Part shown: piece after piece, positions 44,055-52,299 of the stretch
How positions within the stretch are numbered: position 1 is the stretch's first letter
How the letters are laid out: every line of letters starts with the position of its first letter
Assembly (NCBI GenBank): GCA_035196065.1
Contig: CP136575.1
Coordinates: 1,641,001-1,705,000 of the forward strand
Direction: 5' to 3'
Length of the DNA: 64,000 bases
Origin: Sphingobium sp.
Lineage (GTDB): Bacteria; Pseudomonadota; Alphaproteobacteria; Sphingomonadales; Sphingomonadaceae
The notes under the pieces: model-generated
What the model saw: only the letters and a program-made list of their open reading frames with translations
Databases searched by the model: none
Told to the model about the DNA's origin: nothing
Translations under genes and position numbers: made by a program

Positions 44055-45032
44055 ATGGTGTTGACCGCGCGCATCGCCCGACAGGGTGGCCCTGAAGTCA
44101 TAGAATGGGTGGATGTCGAACTGCCGCCGCCCGGCCCGGGCGAAGTTCGGATGCGCAACCATGCAATCGGCCTCAATTTCATCGATACCTATCATCGCAG
44201 CGGCCTGTATCCGGTAAAGTTGCCGAGCGGCCTCGGCGTTGAGGCTGCCGGAGTGATCGAGGCGGTGGGCGAAGGCGTGACCGGCTTTGTCCCGGGCCAG
44301 CGTGTCTGCACCTTTGGGCCGATGCTGGGCGCCTATAGTGAAGCGCGCAATATTCCCGCCGCCGCCCTTTTTGCAACGCCCGACGGGATTAGCGATGAGG
44401 TGGCCGCCGCCGCCTTGCTCAAGGCCTGTACGACAGAGTTTCTCGTCGAACGGTGCGCACGGGTCGAGGCAGGCTGGCCGGTTCTTGTCCATGCTGCGGC
44501 GGGCGGAGTGGGCCTGCTGCTCGTACAATGGCTCAAACATGTCGGTGCGCGGGTGCTTGGCACGGTCAGTACGACGGAAAAGGCGGAACTTGCCCTGCGG
44601 GCCGGTGCAGACGAAGTGCTGGTTACATCGGCTGGCGTCGATGTGGCCGCTGCTGCGCGGGCATTTTCCGGCGGTAAGGGCGTGCGGGTCGTCTTTGACG
44701 GGATCGGCCATGATACATGGGAGATTTCGCTCAACAGTCTCGCGCCACGCGGCCTGATGGTCAGCTATGGCAATGCCAGCGGCGGCGTGACCGGCGTGGA
44801 ACTCGCGCAATTGTCGAACAAGGGCTCATTGTTCGTCACGCGTCCGGGGCTGTTCCATTATTATGCCGATCGGGACGAGCGCAAGGCAGGCGCGGAGCGC
44901 GTGTTCGACATGCTTGCAAGCGGTGCAATCAGCGTGAGCATCCACCAGCGTTATGCTTTGCAGGATGCGGCGCAGGCGCATGTCGACTTGCAGGCGCGTA
45001 AAACTTCTGGTTCGACGCTTCTGTTACCCTGA
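44055..45032 (+). CDS. NADPH:quinone oxidoreductase (zinc-independent MDR)
   Basis: Medium-chain dehydrogenase/reductase of 325 residues. It shows the QOR-type N-terminus (GGPEVIEWVDVELPPPGPGEVRMRN), NHAIGLNFIDTYHRSGLY, the cofactor loop AAAGGVGLLLVQWLKHVGA, and a DGIGHDTW segment. The zinc ligands of alcohol dehydrogenases are absent. It would reduce quinones or reactive enones with NADPH. It follows the small membrane protein closely and may share its promoter. Confidence 0.9.
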   Translation: MVLTARIARQGGPEVIEWVDVELPPPGPGEVRMRNHAIGLNFIDTYHRSGLYPVKLPSGLGVEAAGVIEAVGEGVTGFVPGQRVCTFGPMLGAYSEARNIPAAALFATPDGISDEVAAAALLKACTTEFLVERCARVEAGWPVLVHAAAGGVGLLLVQWLKHVGARVLGTVSTTEKAELALRAGADEVLVTSAGVDVAAAARAFSGGKGVRVVFDGIGHDTWEISLNSLAPRGLMVSYGNASGGVTGVELAQLSNKGSLFVTRPGLFHYYADRDERKAGAERVFDMLASGAISVSIHQRYALQDAAQAHVDLQARKTSGSTLLLP

Positions 45033-45123
45033 TCGGCTATTGACGGCAGCAGAAAGTCTTGCGCACAAAACCCTAAAGGCTATTGGCCGTATAGCAAGGA
45101 AAGGCGGGTTGGGCCTAGCATCG

Positions 45124-45140
45124 GGGAAATAAAATTTCCC
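45124..45140. promoter_or_regulatory. Perfect palindrome just upstream of folE
   Basis: GGGAAAT and ATTTCCC separated by AAA, ending 12 bp before the folE start and overlapping the region where its ribosome-binding site should be. It may be an operator or a leader hairpin; no cognate factor is evident. Confidence 0.3.
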
Positions 45141-45152
45141 GAGGACAGGTCA

Positions 45153-45788
45153 ATGAACAAGCCCGAAATGGTGTTTCCCATCGCACATATCCATTATGAT
45201 GACGAGATTGACGACAGCGGCAAGGTTGTCGTTCCTGACGATGTGCTGGATGCAATCAAGACGCTGATCCGCTGGACCGGCGACGATCCGGCGCGCGAAG
45301 GCCTTATCGATACACCGCGCCGCGTCGGCCGTGCTTGGCGCGAATATTGCGCCGGTTATGCCGAAAATCCGGCGGAGCATCTGTCGCGGACTTTTCAGGA
45401 AGTCGGCGGTTATCACGAACTGGTGCTGCTGAAGGACATACCGTTCCAGTCGCATTGCGAACATCATATGGCGCCAATCATCGGCAAGGCGTCGATCGCC
45501 TATATGCCGACGGATAAGGTTGTAGGCATTTCCAAGCTGGCCCGCGTGCTCCACGGCTTTGCCCGCCGGTTGCAGGTGCAGGAACGGCTGACCGCCGAAG
45601 TAGCCAATTGCATCTGGGAACATCTGAAACCCGAAGGCGTTGCTGTCGTGGTTGAGGCGCAGCATGGCTGCATGACCGGGCGCGGCGTAAAGGTGCATGG
45701 CGTCAACATGGTCACATCGAAACTGCATGGCTGTTTCCTTGAAAATGAAAGCAGCCGCAGGGAAGTGATGAGCCTGATGGGTTATTGA
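45153..45788 (+). CDS. folE: GTP cyclohydrolase I
   Basis: Homodecameric enzyme of 211 residues that converts GTP to 7,8-dihydroneopterin triphosphate, first step of folate and pterin synthesis. It shows the family motifs DTPRRVGRAWREYCAGY, FQSHCEHHMAPIIGKASIAYMP with Cys and His zinc ligands, VLHGFARRLQVQERLTAEVA and AQHGCMTGRGV. Length is normal. A 43-nt hairpin separates it from the K+ transporter gene downstream. Confidence 0.95.
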   Translation: MNKPEMVFPIAHIHYDDEIDDSGKVVVPDDVLDAIKTLIRWTGDDPAREGLIDTPRRVGRAWREYCAGYAENPAEHLSRTFQEVGGYHELVLLKDIPFQSHCEHHMAPIIGKASIAYMPTDKVVGISKLARVLHGFARRLQVQERLTAEVANCIWEHLKPEGVAVVVEAQHGCMTGRGVKVHGVNMVTSKLHGCFLENESSRREVMSLMGY

Positions 45789-45794
45789 AGGCTT

Positions 45795-45838
45795 CCCCTC
45801 CTGATGCAGAGCGGTTAAAGACCGCGCATCAGAGGGGG
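45795..45838 (+). promoter_or_regulatory. Hairpin that covers the ribosome-binding site of the K+ transporter
   Basis: Three consecutive stems line up: CCCCT/AGGGG, CTGATGC (45801-45807)/GCATCAG (45826-45832), and GCGGT (45811-45815)/ACCGC (45821-45825) with a TAAAG loop. The 3' strand includes AGAGGGGG (45831-45838), the only Shine-Dalgarno-like sequence before the TTG start at 45844. No T tract follows, so translational control is more likely than termination. Confidence 0.5.
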
Positions 45839-45843
45839 CTGCC

Positions 45844-47244
45844 TTGAACGACCAGAATTTGCATCCCGAACAATTGGTTGGACGCCTCGCGGTCGGTACG
45901 CTCGATCGTCTCGTAAACCTGCTCTTTGCCCGGCCGGTGCAGATCGTGCCGTTGCTTTTCTTCATCGTGTCGCTTCTCGGCGCCTTTGCCCTTTCGCGAA
46001 CCGCCGCGACGGAATCCGGCGAGGCAACCCGCTTTGTCGATGCCTGGTTTACAGCAATTTCCGCGCTCTGCGTGACCGGCCTATCGACGCTCGACGTGCC
46101 AAATCACTGGTCGTGGATGGGCGAACTAACGATCATGCTGCTGATCCAGCTGGGCGGGCTGGGGCTAATGAGCGCATCGGTCCTGATCGTCGCCCTGTTC
46201 AGCAGGACCATAGGTTTTGGGATCCGCCGTGGGGTGGCGGCCGAAAATAGCGGTATCACACCGGGCAATGTAAGGCCGCTGCTCAAGCTGATTATCATAT
46301 TCACCTTCACTTTCGAGGCAATCATCGCCCTGTGGCTCGCCGGCTGGCTTTGGCTCGGCCATGGCCTGCCGCTGGGCGAAGCGGCGTGGAAAGGGCTGTT
46401 TCACGCCGTCTCTGCCTTCAACAATGCCGGCTTTGCCTTGTGGAGCGACAGTTTGATGGGCTTCCAGTCGGACTGGATCTTCCTTTCGCCGATCATGCTG
46501 GCGATCATCGCTGGCGGCATCGGCTATCCTGTTTATCGCGACCTGTGGACGCAGCGCGGCTGGAAACGGATCAACTTGCACGGAAAGCTGACGCTTTACG
46601 GCTATGCCTTCCTGCTGGTGGTCGGCGCGTTGCTCTTCATCATTCTTGAATGGAACAATGGTCGGACGATGGCACCGATGGGTGCATCAGGCCATATTCT
46701 CAACAGCCTGTTCATGTCGGTTACGTCGCGCACCGCAGGTTTCAATACCGTCGACATTGGCGCGTTGAGCGACCAGTCGCTAATGCTCACATCGATGCTG
46801 ATGTTTATCGGCGGCGGCAGTGCGGGGACGGCAGGCGGCGTCAAGGTGGCGACGGTGGTCGTCATCCTGTTGATCGTCTGGTCGGAAATTCGCGGCAAGC
46901 CTGATGTTGAGGCGTTTGGCCGCCGTATCGGTGACCATAATCAGCGCCGTGCGATTTCAGTGGTCGCTTTTGCCGCTGTGCTGGTGTTGGGGCTTGGCTA
47001 TCTGCTTGTTGCTCTATCGCCACATCTGAAGCCGCGCGACGCGATGTTTGAAGCGGTATCGGCTTTTGCCACGGTTGGGCTGTCCACCGGAGTGACCGCC
47101 AAATTCACAGATTCCGGCAAATATCTGCTGATTGCACTGATGTTTATCGGCCGGGTCGGGCCGATCACGCTCTTTGCGGCGCTCGCTTCCCGGCGAAAGC
47201 CGGTCCGTTACCATTATCCGAAGGAGGATGTGCTCGTTGGCTAG
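45844..47244 (+). CDS. K+ uptake protein, TrkH/KtrB family
   Basis: Inner-membrane cation channel subunit of 466 residues with repeated MPM modules. Selectivity-filter-like turns occur as ISALCVTGLSTLD, VSAFNNAGFALWSD, SRTAGFNTVDI and SAFATVGLSTGV, each containing the conserved Gly. Length fits KtrB rather than TrkH. The start is TTG; no other start fits between the upstream stop and this codon. It overlaps the RCK gene by 8 bp. Together they should form a K+ uptake system, regulated by nucleotide binding to the RCK subunit. Confidence 0.92.
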   Translation: MNDQNLHPEQLVGRLAVGTLDRLVNLLFARPVQIVPLLFFIVSLLGAFALSRTAATESGEATRFVDAWFTAISALCVTGLSTLDVPNHWSWMGELTIMLLIQLGGLGLMSASVLIVALFSRTIGFGIRRGVAAENSGITPGNVRPLLKLIIIFTFTFEAIIALWLAGWLWLGHGLPLGEAAWKGLFHAVSAFNNAGFALWSDSLMGFQSDWIFLSPIMLAIIAGGIGYPVYRDLWTQRGWKRINLHGKLTLYGYAFLLVVGALLFIILEWNNGRTMAPMGASGHILNSLFMSVTSRTAGFNTVDIGALSDQSLMLTSMLMFIGGGSAGTAGGVKVATVVVILLIVWSEIRGKPDVEAFGRRIGDHNQRRAISVVAFAAVLVLGLGYLLVALSPHLKPRDAMFEAVSAFATVGLSTGVTAKFTDSGKYLLIALMFIGRVGPITLFAALASRRKPVRYHYPKEDVLVG

Positions 47245-47665
47245 AAAAGCAAAGGCAGAGAAAAAGAATGTCGCGGTGATCGGTCTTGGCCGTTTCGGCG
47301 AGGCTGTGGCGCTGCGGCTCAACGATCTGGGGCATGAGGTCGTCTGCATCGATGAGAGCCTCGATATCGTCCAGCATCTGGCCGACGATCTGCCGCATGT
47401 TGTGCAGGCGGATTCGACCGATGCGGAGGCGCTACGTGCGCTCGGCGTCAATGAGGTGGATTATGCCGTGGTCGCCATTGGCGCCAGCCTGGAGGGTAGC
47501 GTGCTATCGGTGCTCGCGCTGCAGGAACTGGGCATAGCCGAAATCTGGGCGAAGGCCTCAACGCGCCAACATGGCCTGATCCTCGAACGGCTGGGGGTGT
47601 CGAAAGTCGTCTACCCCGAAGCGGACATGGGCAAGGCGCTGGCGGAGCAATTGTGCGGGGCGTGA
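47237..47665 (+). CDS. Short RCK (TrkA-N/KtrA-like) protein without RCK_C domain
   Basis: Protein of 142 residues holding the Rossmann-type RCK_N domain: VAVIGLGRFGEAVALRL for nucleotide binding, Asp-containing VVCIDES, and VVYPEADMGKALAEQL at the end. KtrA and TrkA proteins normally continue with an RCK_C domain of about 80 residues, which is missing here; downstream frames show no trace of it. The start is taken as TTG at 47237, 9 bp after AAGGAGG; an ATG at 47228 directly abuts that ribosome-binding site and is unlikely. Confidence 0.85.
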   Translation: MARKAKAEKKNVAVIGLGRFGEAVALRLNDLGHEVVCIDESLDIVQHLADDLPHVVQADSTDAEALRALGVNEVDYAVVAIGASLEGSVLSVLALQELGIAEIWAKASTRQHGLILERLGVSKVVYPEADMGKALAEQLCGA

Positions 47666-47822
47666 GGGGAATGGAGCGGGGAACCGAGCCCAGCGATCGA
47701 TTAGAAGTCGATGGTTGCTGCCAGAAGGCTTGCCGCAGATATTGGCACCACGGTTGCCAGACTAGCTATCATTGTGGCGCGATAAAGGTAGCGCGCGGGT
47801 AGCCGCTTTCCTTTTCGCCAAC

Positions 47823-47860
47823 AAAAAGGCCGCCCGGTCTTGCGACGGGGCGGCCCTTTG
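47823..47860 (-). terminator. rplI: Rho-independent terminator after rplI
   Basis: Reading the minus strand, GGCCGCCC pairs with GGGCGGCC across a 12-nt loop and is followed by TTTTTGT. It ends the rpsF-rpsR-rplI operon and, being symmetric, may also stop transcripts from the K+ transporter side. Confidence 0.85.
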
Positions 47861-47876
47861 GTGCGTTTGGAAGCGA

Positions 47877-48542
47877 TCAGGCTTCGTCGGCGTCGGCCGA
47901 AAGACCTTCGGCAGCCTTGGCGGCAGCCTGTTCTTCCTTCAGCTTTTCGATACGAGCAGCGTCGGCAGCATCGGCTTCGTCAGCAGCAGCTTCGCGAGCT
48001 TCAGCCATTTCGATTGCCTGTGCAGCCAGTTCAGCCTGTTCGTCTTCGAACATCTGGTCGATGACGTTGACGCCGTCCTTCTGCAGTTCGGCTTCATCGT
48101 CCGAACGGGCGACGTTGACGGTGACATTGACCGAAACTTCCGGGTGCAGAACAACTTTGACGTCGAAAACGCCAAGGGTCTTGATCGGGCGTTCGAGCAC
48201 GATCATTGCCTTTGCGACCTTCGCGTCCTGTGCATTCAGGCCGTCGACAATGTCCTTCACCGAAACCGAGCCGTAAAGCTGGCCGGTGTTCGAAGCAGCG
48301 CGGATCAGGACGATCTGCTTGCCTTCGACATTGGCTGCATGCTTTTCGGCATCGCCGCGACGGTTGGCATTGTCGGCTTCAATCTTCGCACGGTTGGCTT
48401 CGAAGACCTTACGGTTGGCTTCGTTGGCGCGAAGTGCCTTCTTGTTGGGAAGCAGGAAGTTACGTGCATAGCCGTCCTTGACGTTCACGACGTCGCCGAT
48501 GTGGCCCAGCTTTTCCACGCGTTCAAGCAGGATGATTTCCAT
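47877..48542 (-). CDS. rplI: 50S ribosomal protein L9 with long C-terminal tail
   Basis: Ribosomal protein L9, 221 residues. The conserved N-terminal domain MEIILLERVEKLGHIGDVVNVKDGYARNFLLPNKKA is intact, followed by the long connecting helix and the C-terminal rRNA-binding domain ending near VNVARSD (about 150). An extra tail of about 65 residues rich in Ala, Glu and Asp follows (EMAEAREAAADEADAADAARIEK). Typical L9 is about 150 residues. Last gene of the rpsF-rpsR-rplI operon. Confidence 0.97.
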   Translation of the reverse strand: MEIILLERVEKLGHIGDVVNVKDGYARNFLLPNKKALRANEANRKVFEANRAKIEADNANRRGDAEKHAANVEGKQIVLIRAASNTGQLYGSVSVKDIVDGLNAQDAKVAKAMIVLERPIKTLGVFDVKVVLHPEVSVNVTVNVARSDDEAELQKDGVNVIDQMFEDEQAELAAQAIEMAEAREAAADEADAADAARIEKLKEEQAAAKAAEGLSADADEA

Positions 48543-48554
48543 GGGTTCTACTCC

Positions 48555-48779
48555 TTACTTGACGACATAGGGCATGAGGCCGAGGTGCCGGGCGCGCTTG
48601 ATCGCCTGGCTCAGCTCACGCTGCTTTTTGGCCGAAACGGCAGTGATACGCGACGGGACGATCTTGCCACGTTCAGAGATATAACCCTGAAGCAGACGGA
48701 CATCCTTATAATCGATGCGCGGGGCTTCCTTGCCCGAAAAGGGGCAGGATTTGCGACGGCGGAAAAACGGACGTGCCAT
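48555..48779 (-). CDS. rpsR: 30S ribosomal protein S18
   Basis: Ribosomal protein S18, 74 residues: [51 protein letters not shown] and the terminal [14 protein letters not shown] are all canonical. It contacts S6 in the platform of the small subunit. It lies between rpsF (3 bp) and rplI (12 bp) in the standard gene order. Confidence 0.98.
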   Translation of the reverse strand: MARPFFRRRKSCPFSGKEAPRIDYKDVRLLQGYISERGKIVPSRITAVSAKKQRELSQAIKRARHLGLMPYVVK

Positions 48780-48782
48780 GGA

Positions 48783-49187
48783 TCAAATCTCCTCTTCGCG
48801 GCGGGGACGGGGCGCGCGATCGCCACGGTCAGGGCGGTCGCCACGATCACCACGATCACTACGTTCTTGCTTGCGCATCATCACCGACGGGCCATTTTCA
48901 TGCTCTTCGACGCGGACAGTCATGTACCGGATCACGTCTTCGTTCATGCGAGTCTGGCGCTCCAGTTCGGCAATTGCCGGGCCTGATGCTTCGACGTCAA
49001 GCATGACGAAATGCGCTTTGCGGTTCTTCTGGATCTTGTAGGCAAGGCTACGAAGGCCCCAAGTTTCGGTCTTTACGACCTTGCCCTGATTCTCTTCGAT
49101 GATCTTGGTGGCATTTTCAGCCAGCGCGTCTACTTGGGCCTGTGACAGGTCCTGGCGCGCCAAAAAAACATGCTCGTACAACGGCAT
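48783..49187 (-). CDS. rpsF: 30S ribosomal protein S6 with Asp/Arg-rich tail
   Basis: Ribosomal protein S6, 134 residues. The ferredoxin-like fold is seen in [43 protein letters not shown] and [15 protein letters not shown]. The last 25 residues are a low-complexity run of Arg, Asp and Gly ([15 protein letters not shown]) before RREEEI. S6 binds S18, and in many bacteria the S6:S18 pair represses this operon through a leader RNA. Confidence 0.98.
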   Translation of the reverse strand: MPLYEHVFLARQDLSQAQVDALAENATKIIEENQGKVVKTETWGLRSLAYKIQKNRKAHFVMLDVEASGPAIAELERQTRMNEDVIRYMTVRVEEHENGPSVMMRKQERSDRGDRGDRPDRGDRAPRPRREEEI

Positions 49188-49253
49188 GGGCGTTTCCTTA
49201 CATTGGCCGATCGCTGACGCCGCCCCATGCGGTCGCCCCTCCGGCTTTCTTTA

Positions 49254-49279
49254 CTTCGGCCGGGAAAGCCCGGTCGAAG
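49254..49279 (-). promoter_or_regulatory. Candidate leader hairpin of the rpsF operon
   Basis: CTTCGGCCGGG and CCCGGTCGAAG form an 11-bp stem (one G-T wobble) around a 4-nt loop, about 70 nt before rpsF on its coding strand. It is followed by no T tract. It could be part of an S6:S18-binding leader or a processing site; identity is inference from position. Confidence 0.4.
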
Positions 49280-49326
49280 GCGCGCAGATAGGCGGATTAG
49301 CGTTGGAATGCAAGGCAATTCCGGCT

Positions 49327-51063
49327 TCAGTTGCCGTTGATCCGTTCCACCCGGCCGATCGCCGGCAACGCCCTTCCGGCAACAAGCCAGGCGGTGAGGG
49401 CTTCGATATCGGTTGGCCCGACCATGGCTTCACTGCCATCCTTGAACAGAGTGAAGGCATCGCCGCCATTAGACAGGAAGTCGCTGACCGTGACGCGGTA
49501 GCTTGTGGCATCGGCCAGCGGCTGGCCGTTCAACGTCGCGAAAACTACGCGCTGACCTACCGGTTTTGACAAGTCATAGCCAAAGCGGAACCCGTTGGAG
49601 GGCGACAGGATGCGTAGCCAATTGGCGTCGTTGAACTGCTGTTCCAATAGTGCACGGATCTGCTGTCCGGTCATCGTCTTGGTGACCAATATGTTGCCGA
49701 AAGGTTGGGCAGCGAAGATCGAACCAAATGTTACCTTGCCGTCAGCCCCCGGCACCACATCGGCGCGCAGGCCGCCGGGGTTCATGAAGGCGATTTGCGC
49801 GCCGCCATTTTCCGGCGCTGCGGTTGCCGCAAGCTGGGCATCGGCAATCAGATTGCCGAGCAGGCTTTCGCCATTCTTGCCGCCATCGCGCGTTGCCGGG
49901 CCAGAAAGACTGCCGATTACCCGGCTTTCGTCGGCCTTGGCTGCATCGCGGTAGCGCGCAACGAGCGCCGCAACGTCAGCACGAGGGGCGAATTTGGGAT
50001 AGGCGTCTACCAGCGGAACGGCGCCGCGCGCACCCGTAAAGGCTTCGCTTTGCACGACAATATTGCGCGCGCTCTTCGACAATACCCGGCCGCTCGCCGC
50101 GTCGACCTTGAGATCGATGCCCGTCACCAATCGGCCGAAGGAACCGGCGCTGGTCAGCAATATGGGTTTTGCAGGATTGATCAGGCCATAGTCGCAGACA
50201 TAGGCTTGGTGCGTATGGCCGGAAACCACGACATCGATTGCCGGATCGAGCCGATCGAGAATGGGGATCAGTGCGCCGGTCAGGCCTTCGCAACGCGGAT
50301 TGTTGAAATCGCCCGGATTGGTGACACCTTCATGGATAAGCACAACGATCACGTCTGCCCCGGCGGCTTTCAGCTTGGGAACGAGCGCATTGGCGGTATC
50401 TGCCTCATCAGCAAATTGCACGCCCTTGATCCGACTGGCTGAAACCAGATTGGCTGTACCTTCAAGCGTCATGCCGATGAAGCCGACAGTGACCTTTGCC
50501 TTACCGCTGCCGAAATCCTTGAGGCCATAAGCCGGGAGGAGCGTTTTGCCCTCTTTGAACGTGTTCGCTGTAAGGATCCGGAATTGCGCGCCGGGAAAGG
50601 GGGTGTCGACACGGCATGGCTCGGCTGTCGTATGTTTTTCGCAGCCGCCATTTTGCATGCGCAGCAATTCGTCGGTGCCGCGATCGAATTCATGGTTGCC
50701 AGCAGCGTTAAATTCCACCCCGATCATGTTCATCGCAAGGATCGCGGGCTCATCGAGAAACAGCGAGGATGAAAGCGGAGTTCCGCCAATAAGATCGCCT
50801 GCCGCCACGACGACATGGTTGGGGGCATCGCTTTTCAGCGCGTCAACTGCAGATGCCAGATAGGCCGCACCGCCGGCGGGAATGCGCAGTTTGCTGCCAT
50901 CGGCTTGGGTCTTTTCAACCACCTGTTTCGGTGGATCGAGATGGCCGTGGAAATCATTGATGCCGATGATCCGGATGTCGACCGGCGCGGATGCGCCCGT
51001 ATCGCCCATAGTGGTGCATCCGGAAAAGCCGAGGGCGGTCAGCGCAAGGAGGGTTTTTCTCAT
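49327..51063 (-). CDS. 5'-nucleotidase / UDP-sugar hydrolase family lipoprotein (UshA-like)
   Basis: Calcineurin-like metallophosphoesterase of 578 residues in the envelope. The lipoprotein signal ends GFSGC (Cys16). Metal-binding motifs are GINDFHGHLDP, GNHEFDRG and VVVSGHTHQAY; the C-terminal 5'-nucleotidase domain has QIAFMNPGGLRADV and RILSPSNGFRFGYD for base binding. It would dephosphorylate external nucleotides so that nucleoside and phosphate can be taken up. Upstream of rpsF on the same strand but separated by 139 bp. Confidence 0.92.
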   Translation of the reverse strand: MRKTLLALTALGFSGCTTMGDTGASAPVDIRIIGINDFHGHLDPPKQVVEKTQADGSKLRIPAGGAAYLASAVDALKSDAPNHVVVAAGDLIGGTPLSSSLFLDEPAILAMNMIGVEFNAAGNHEFDRGTDELLRMQNGGCEKHTTAEPCRVDTPFPGAQFRILTANTFKEGKTLLPAYGLKDFGSGKAKVTVGFIGMTLEGTANLVSASRIKGVQFADEADTANALVPKLKAAGADVIVVLIHEGVTNPGDFNNPRCEGLTGALIPILDRLDPAIDVVVSGHTHQAYVCDYGLINPAKPILLTSAGSFGRLVTGIDLKVDAASGRVLSKSARNIVVQSEAFTGARGAVPLVDAYPKFAPRADVAALVARYRDAAKADESRVIGSLSGPATRDGGKNGESLLGNLIADAQLAATAAPENGGAQIAFMNPGGLRADVVPGADGKVTFGSIFAAQPFGNILVTKTMTGQQIRALLEQQFNDANWLRILSPSNGFRFGYDLSKPVGQRVVFATLNGQPLADATSYRVTVSDFLSNGGDAFTLFKDGSEAMVGPTDIEALTAWLVAGRALPAIGRVERINGN

Positions 51064-51106
51064 CGCGCTTCATTGGCAAAGCCGCAACGTCGGCGCAAGC
51101 GCGCCG

Positions 51107-52237
51107 TCAAGATGCAGTGATGACCTTGTTTCGGCCGCTTTCCTTTGCCCGGTAAAGTGCATGGTCTGCGCGCATCAGCAGGGCGGAGATATTCTCGCCT
51201 GACCGCAGTTCGGCAACGCCGCCCGAAAAGCTGACACAGCCGATTTCGGCTTGTGTATCACGGGCGAGCAGATGCCGTTCGACCAACGCCTCGCGCGTCC
51301 TGTCCAGCATGCGCGCCGCCTGTTCTGCGCCGATATTGGGAAAAATCAGCGCGAATTCCTCGCCGCCATGGCGGGCGACATGGATTTTTGGCCCGGTCAC
51401 CTTGCGCAATGCGTCGGCGACAAAACGGATCACCCTGTCGCCGGTCGCGTGGCCATGCGTGTCGTTGATCGCTTTGAAATGATCGATGTCGCAAAAACCC
51501 ACGCACAGCGGATGGTGTTTACTGCGCGCGAGTTCGACGGCCTCCTTCAGGTTGATATCAAAGGCGCGCCGGTTGGGAAGTTCCGTCAAAGGGTCGCTCA
51601 TCGCCATTTTCTGCGTCTGCACCAGCCGACTGCGCAAATGGCCCATGACTTTTGAACGTTCCTTCAACTCGGCCTCGGCCCGTGCCGCGCGCTCCATCAT
51701 CTCAGCGGTCAGCTTTTGCAGGCGAACCACGGCCGCCTTGCTGCGTGCCGGATCTTCAAGATCGACAATCGAGACACCCAGATTCGCCCCGAAACTGGCC
51801 GCGTCGCGGCTGGATTGTTCAGTTGTGGCGCGTGCTTCGCCGATCCGGTCCTTCGCCTCTTCGACCATTTTTGAAAATTCGCGCTCGCTTATCGATGTAC
51901 GGATTTCATCGAGCAACCGGATGGCATCGACCGGATCGATACGCCCGAATTCCAGAAGGTGGGTATCAATATGCAGCCGCTGAATGGCTGAACTGCCCGC
52001 TATGTAAAGCCACGCCAATTCATAATGATCAGGGATCGGATCAAGCCCGGCATCAGCCAGGAAGTCGGCGATCTGTTCAATCATCGCGCCGTGGCGCATC
52101 CGGAACCGTTCAGTTGCCGATAGCGCCGTCCGGTCGCGATCGGGTTCATCGGTCCGCGCCAGTCGAAGCAACCATTCCATGAATTTGGGAGCGGTTGCAG
52201 ACGGCGTACGAGCAAGATTGGCAGGTTGGATCGTCAT
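51107..52237 (-). CDS. GGDEF diguanylate cyclase
   Basis: Cytoplasmic protein of 376 residues that should make cyclic di-GMP. The N-terminal 200 residues are helical with a coiled-coil stretch near 165-205 (LQKLTAEMMERAARAEAELKERS) and no membrane segment. The catalytic domain starts DPLTELPNRRAF and carries GGEEF at 291-295. The inhibitory I-site that would be RxxD at 282-285 reads GPKI, so product feedback is probably absent. The input signal is unknown. Confidence 0.93.
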   Translation of the reverse strand: MTIQPANLARTPSATAPKFMEWLLRLARTDEPDRDRTALSATERFRMRHGAMIEQIADFLADAGLDPIPDHYELAWLYIAGSSAIQRLHIDTHLLEFGRIDPVDAIRLLDEIRTSISEREFSKMVEEAKDRIGEARATTEQSSRDAASFGANLGVSIVDLEDPARSKAAVVRLQKLTAEMMERAARAEAELKERSKVMGHLRSRLVQTQKMAMSDPLTELPNRRAFDINLKEAVELARSKHHPLCVGFCDIDHFKAINDTHGHATGDRVIRFVADALRKVTGPKIHVARHGGEEFALIFPNIGAEQAARMLDRTREALVERHLLARDTQAEIGCVSFSGGVAELRSGENISALLMRADHALYRAKESGRNKVITAS

Positions 52238-52299
52238 GCCTGTATTAACGACCGACGGAGGCAGCGATTAACCCTTATCCCTCGATTCGGTCCAAAGTA

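Noticed and set aside
43101-44810. A 569-codon minus-strand open frame
   Set aside because: Antisense to transaldolase, the small membrane protein and the quinone oxidoreductase, all of which have clear family motifs; the translation is of low quality.
47772-48986. A 404-codon plus-strand open frame
   Set aside because: Antisense to rplI, rpsR and rpsF and crosses their terminator; the translation is Phe/Val/Asp repetitive.
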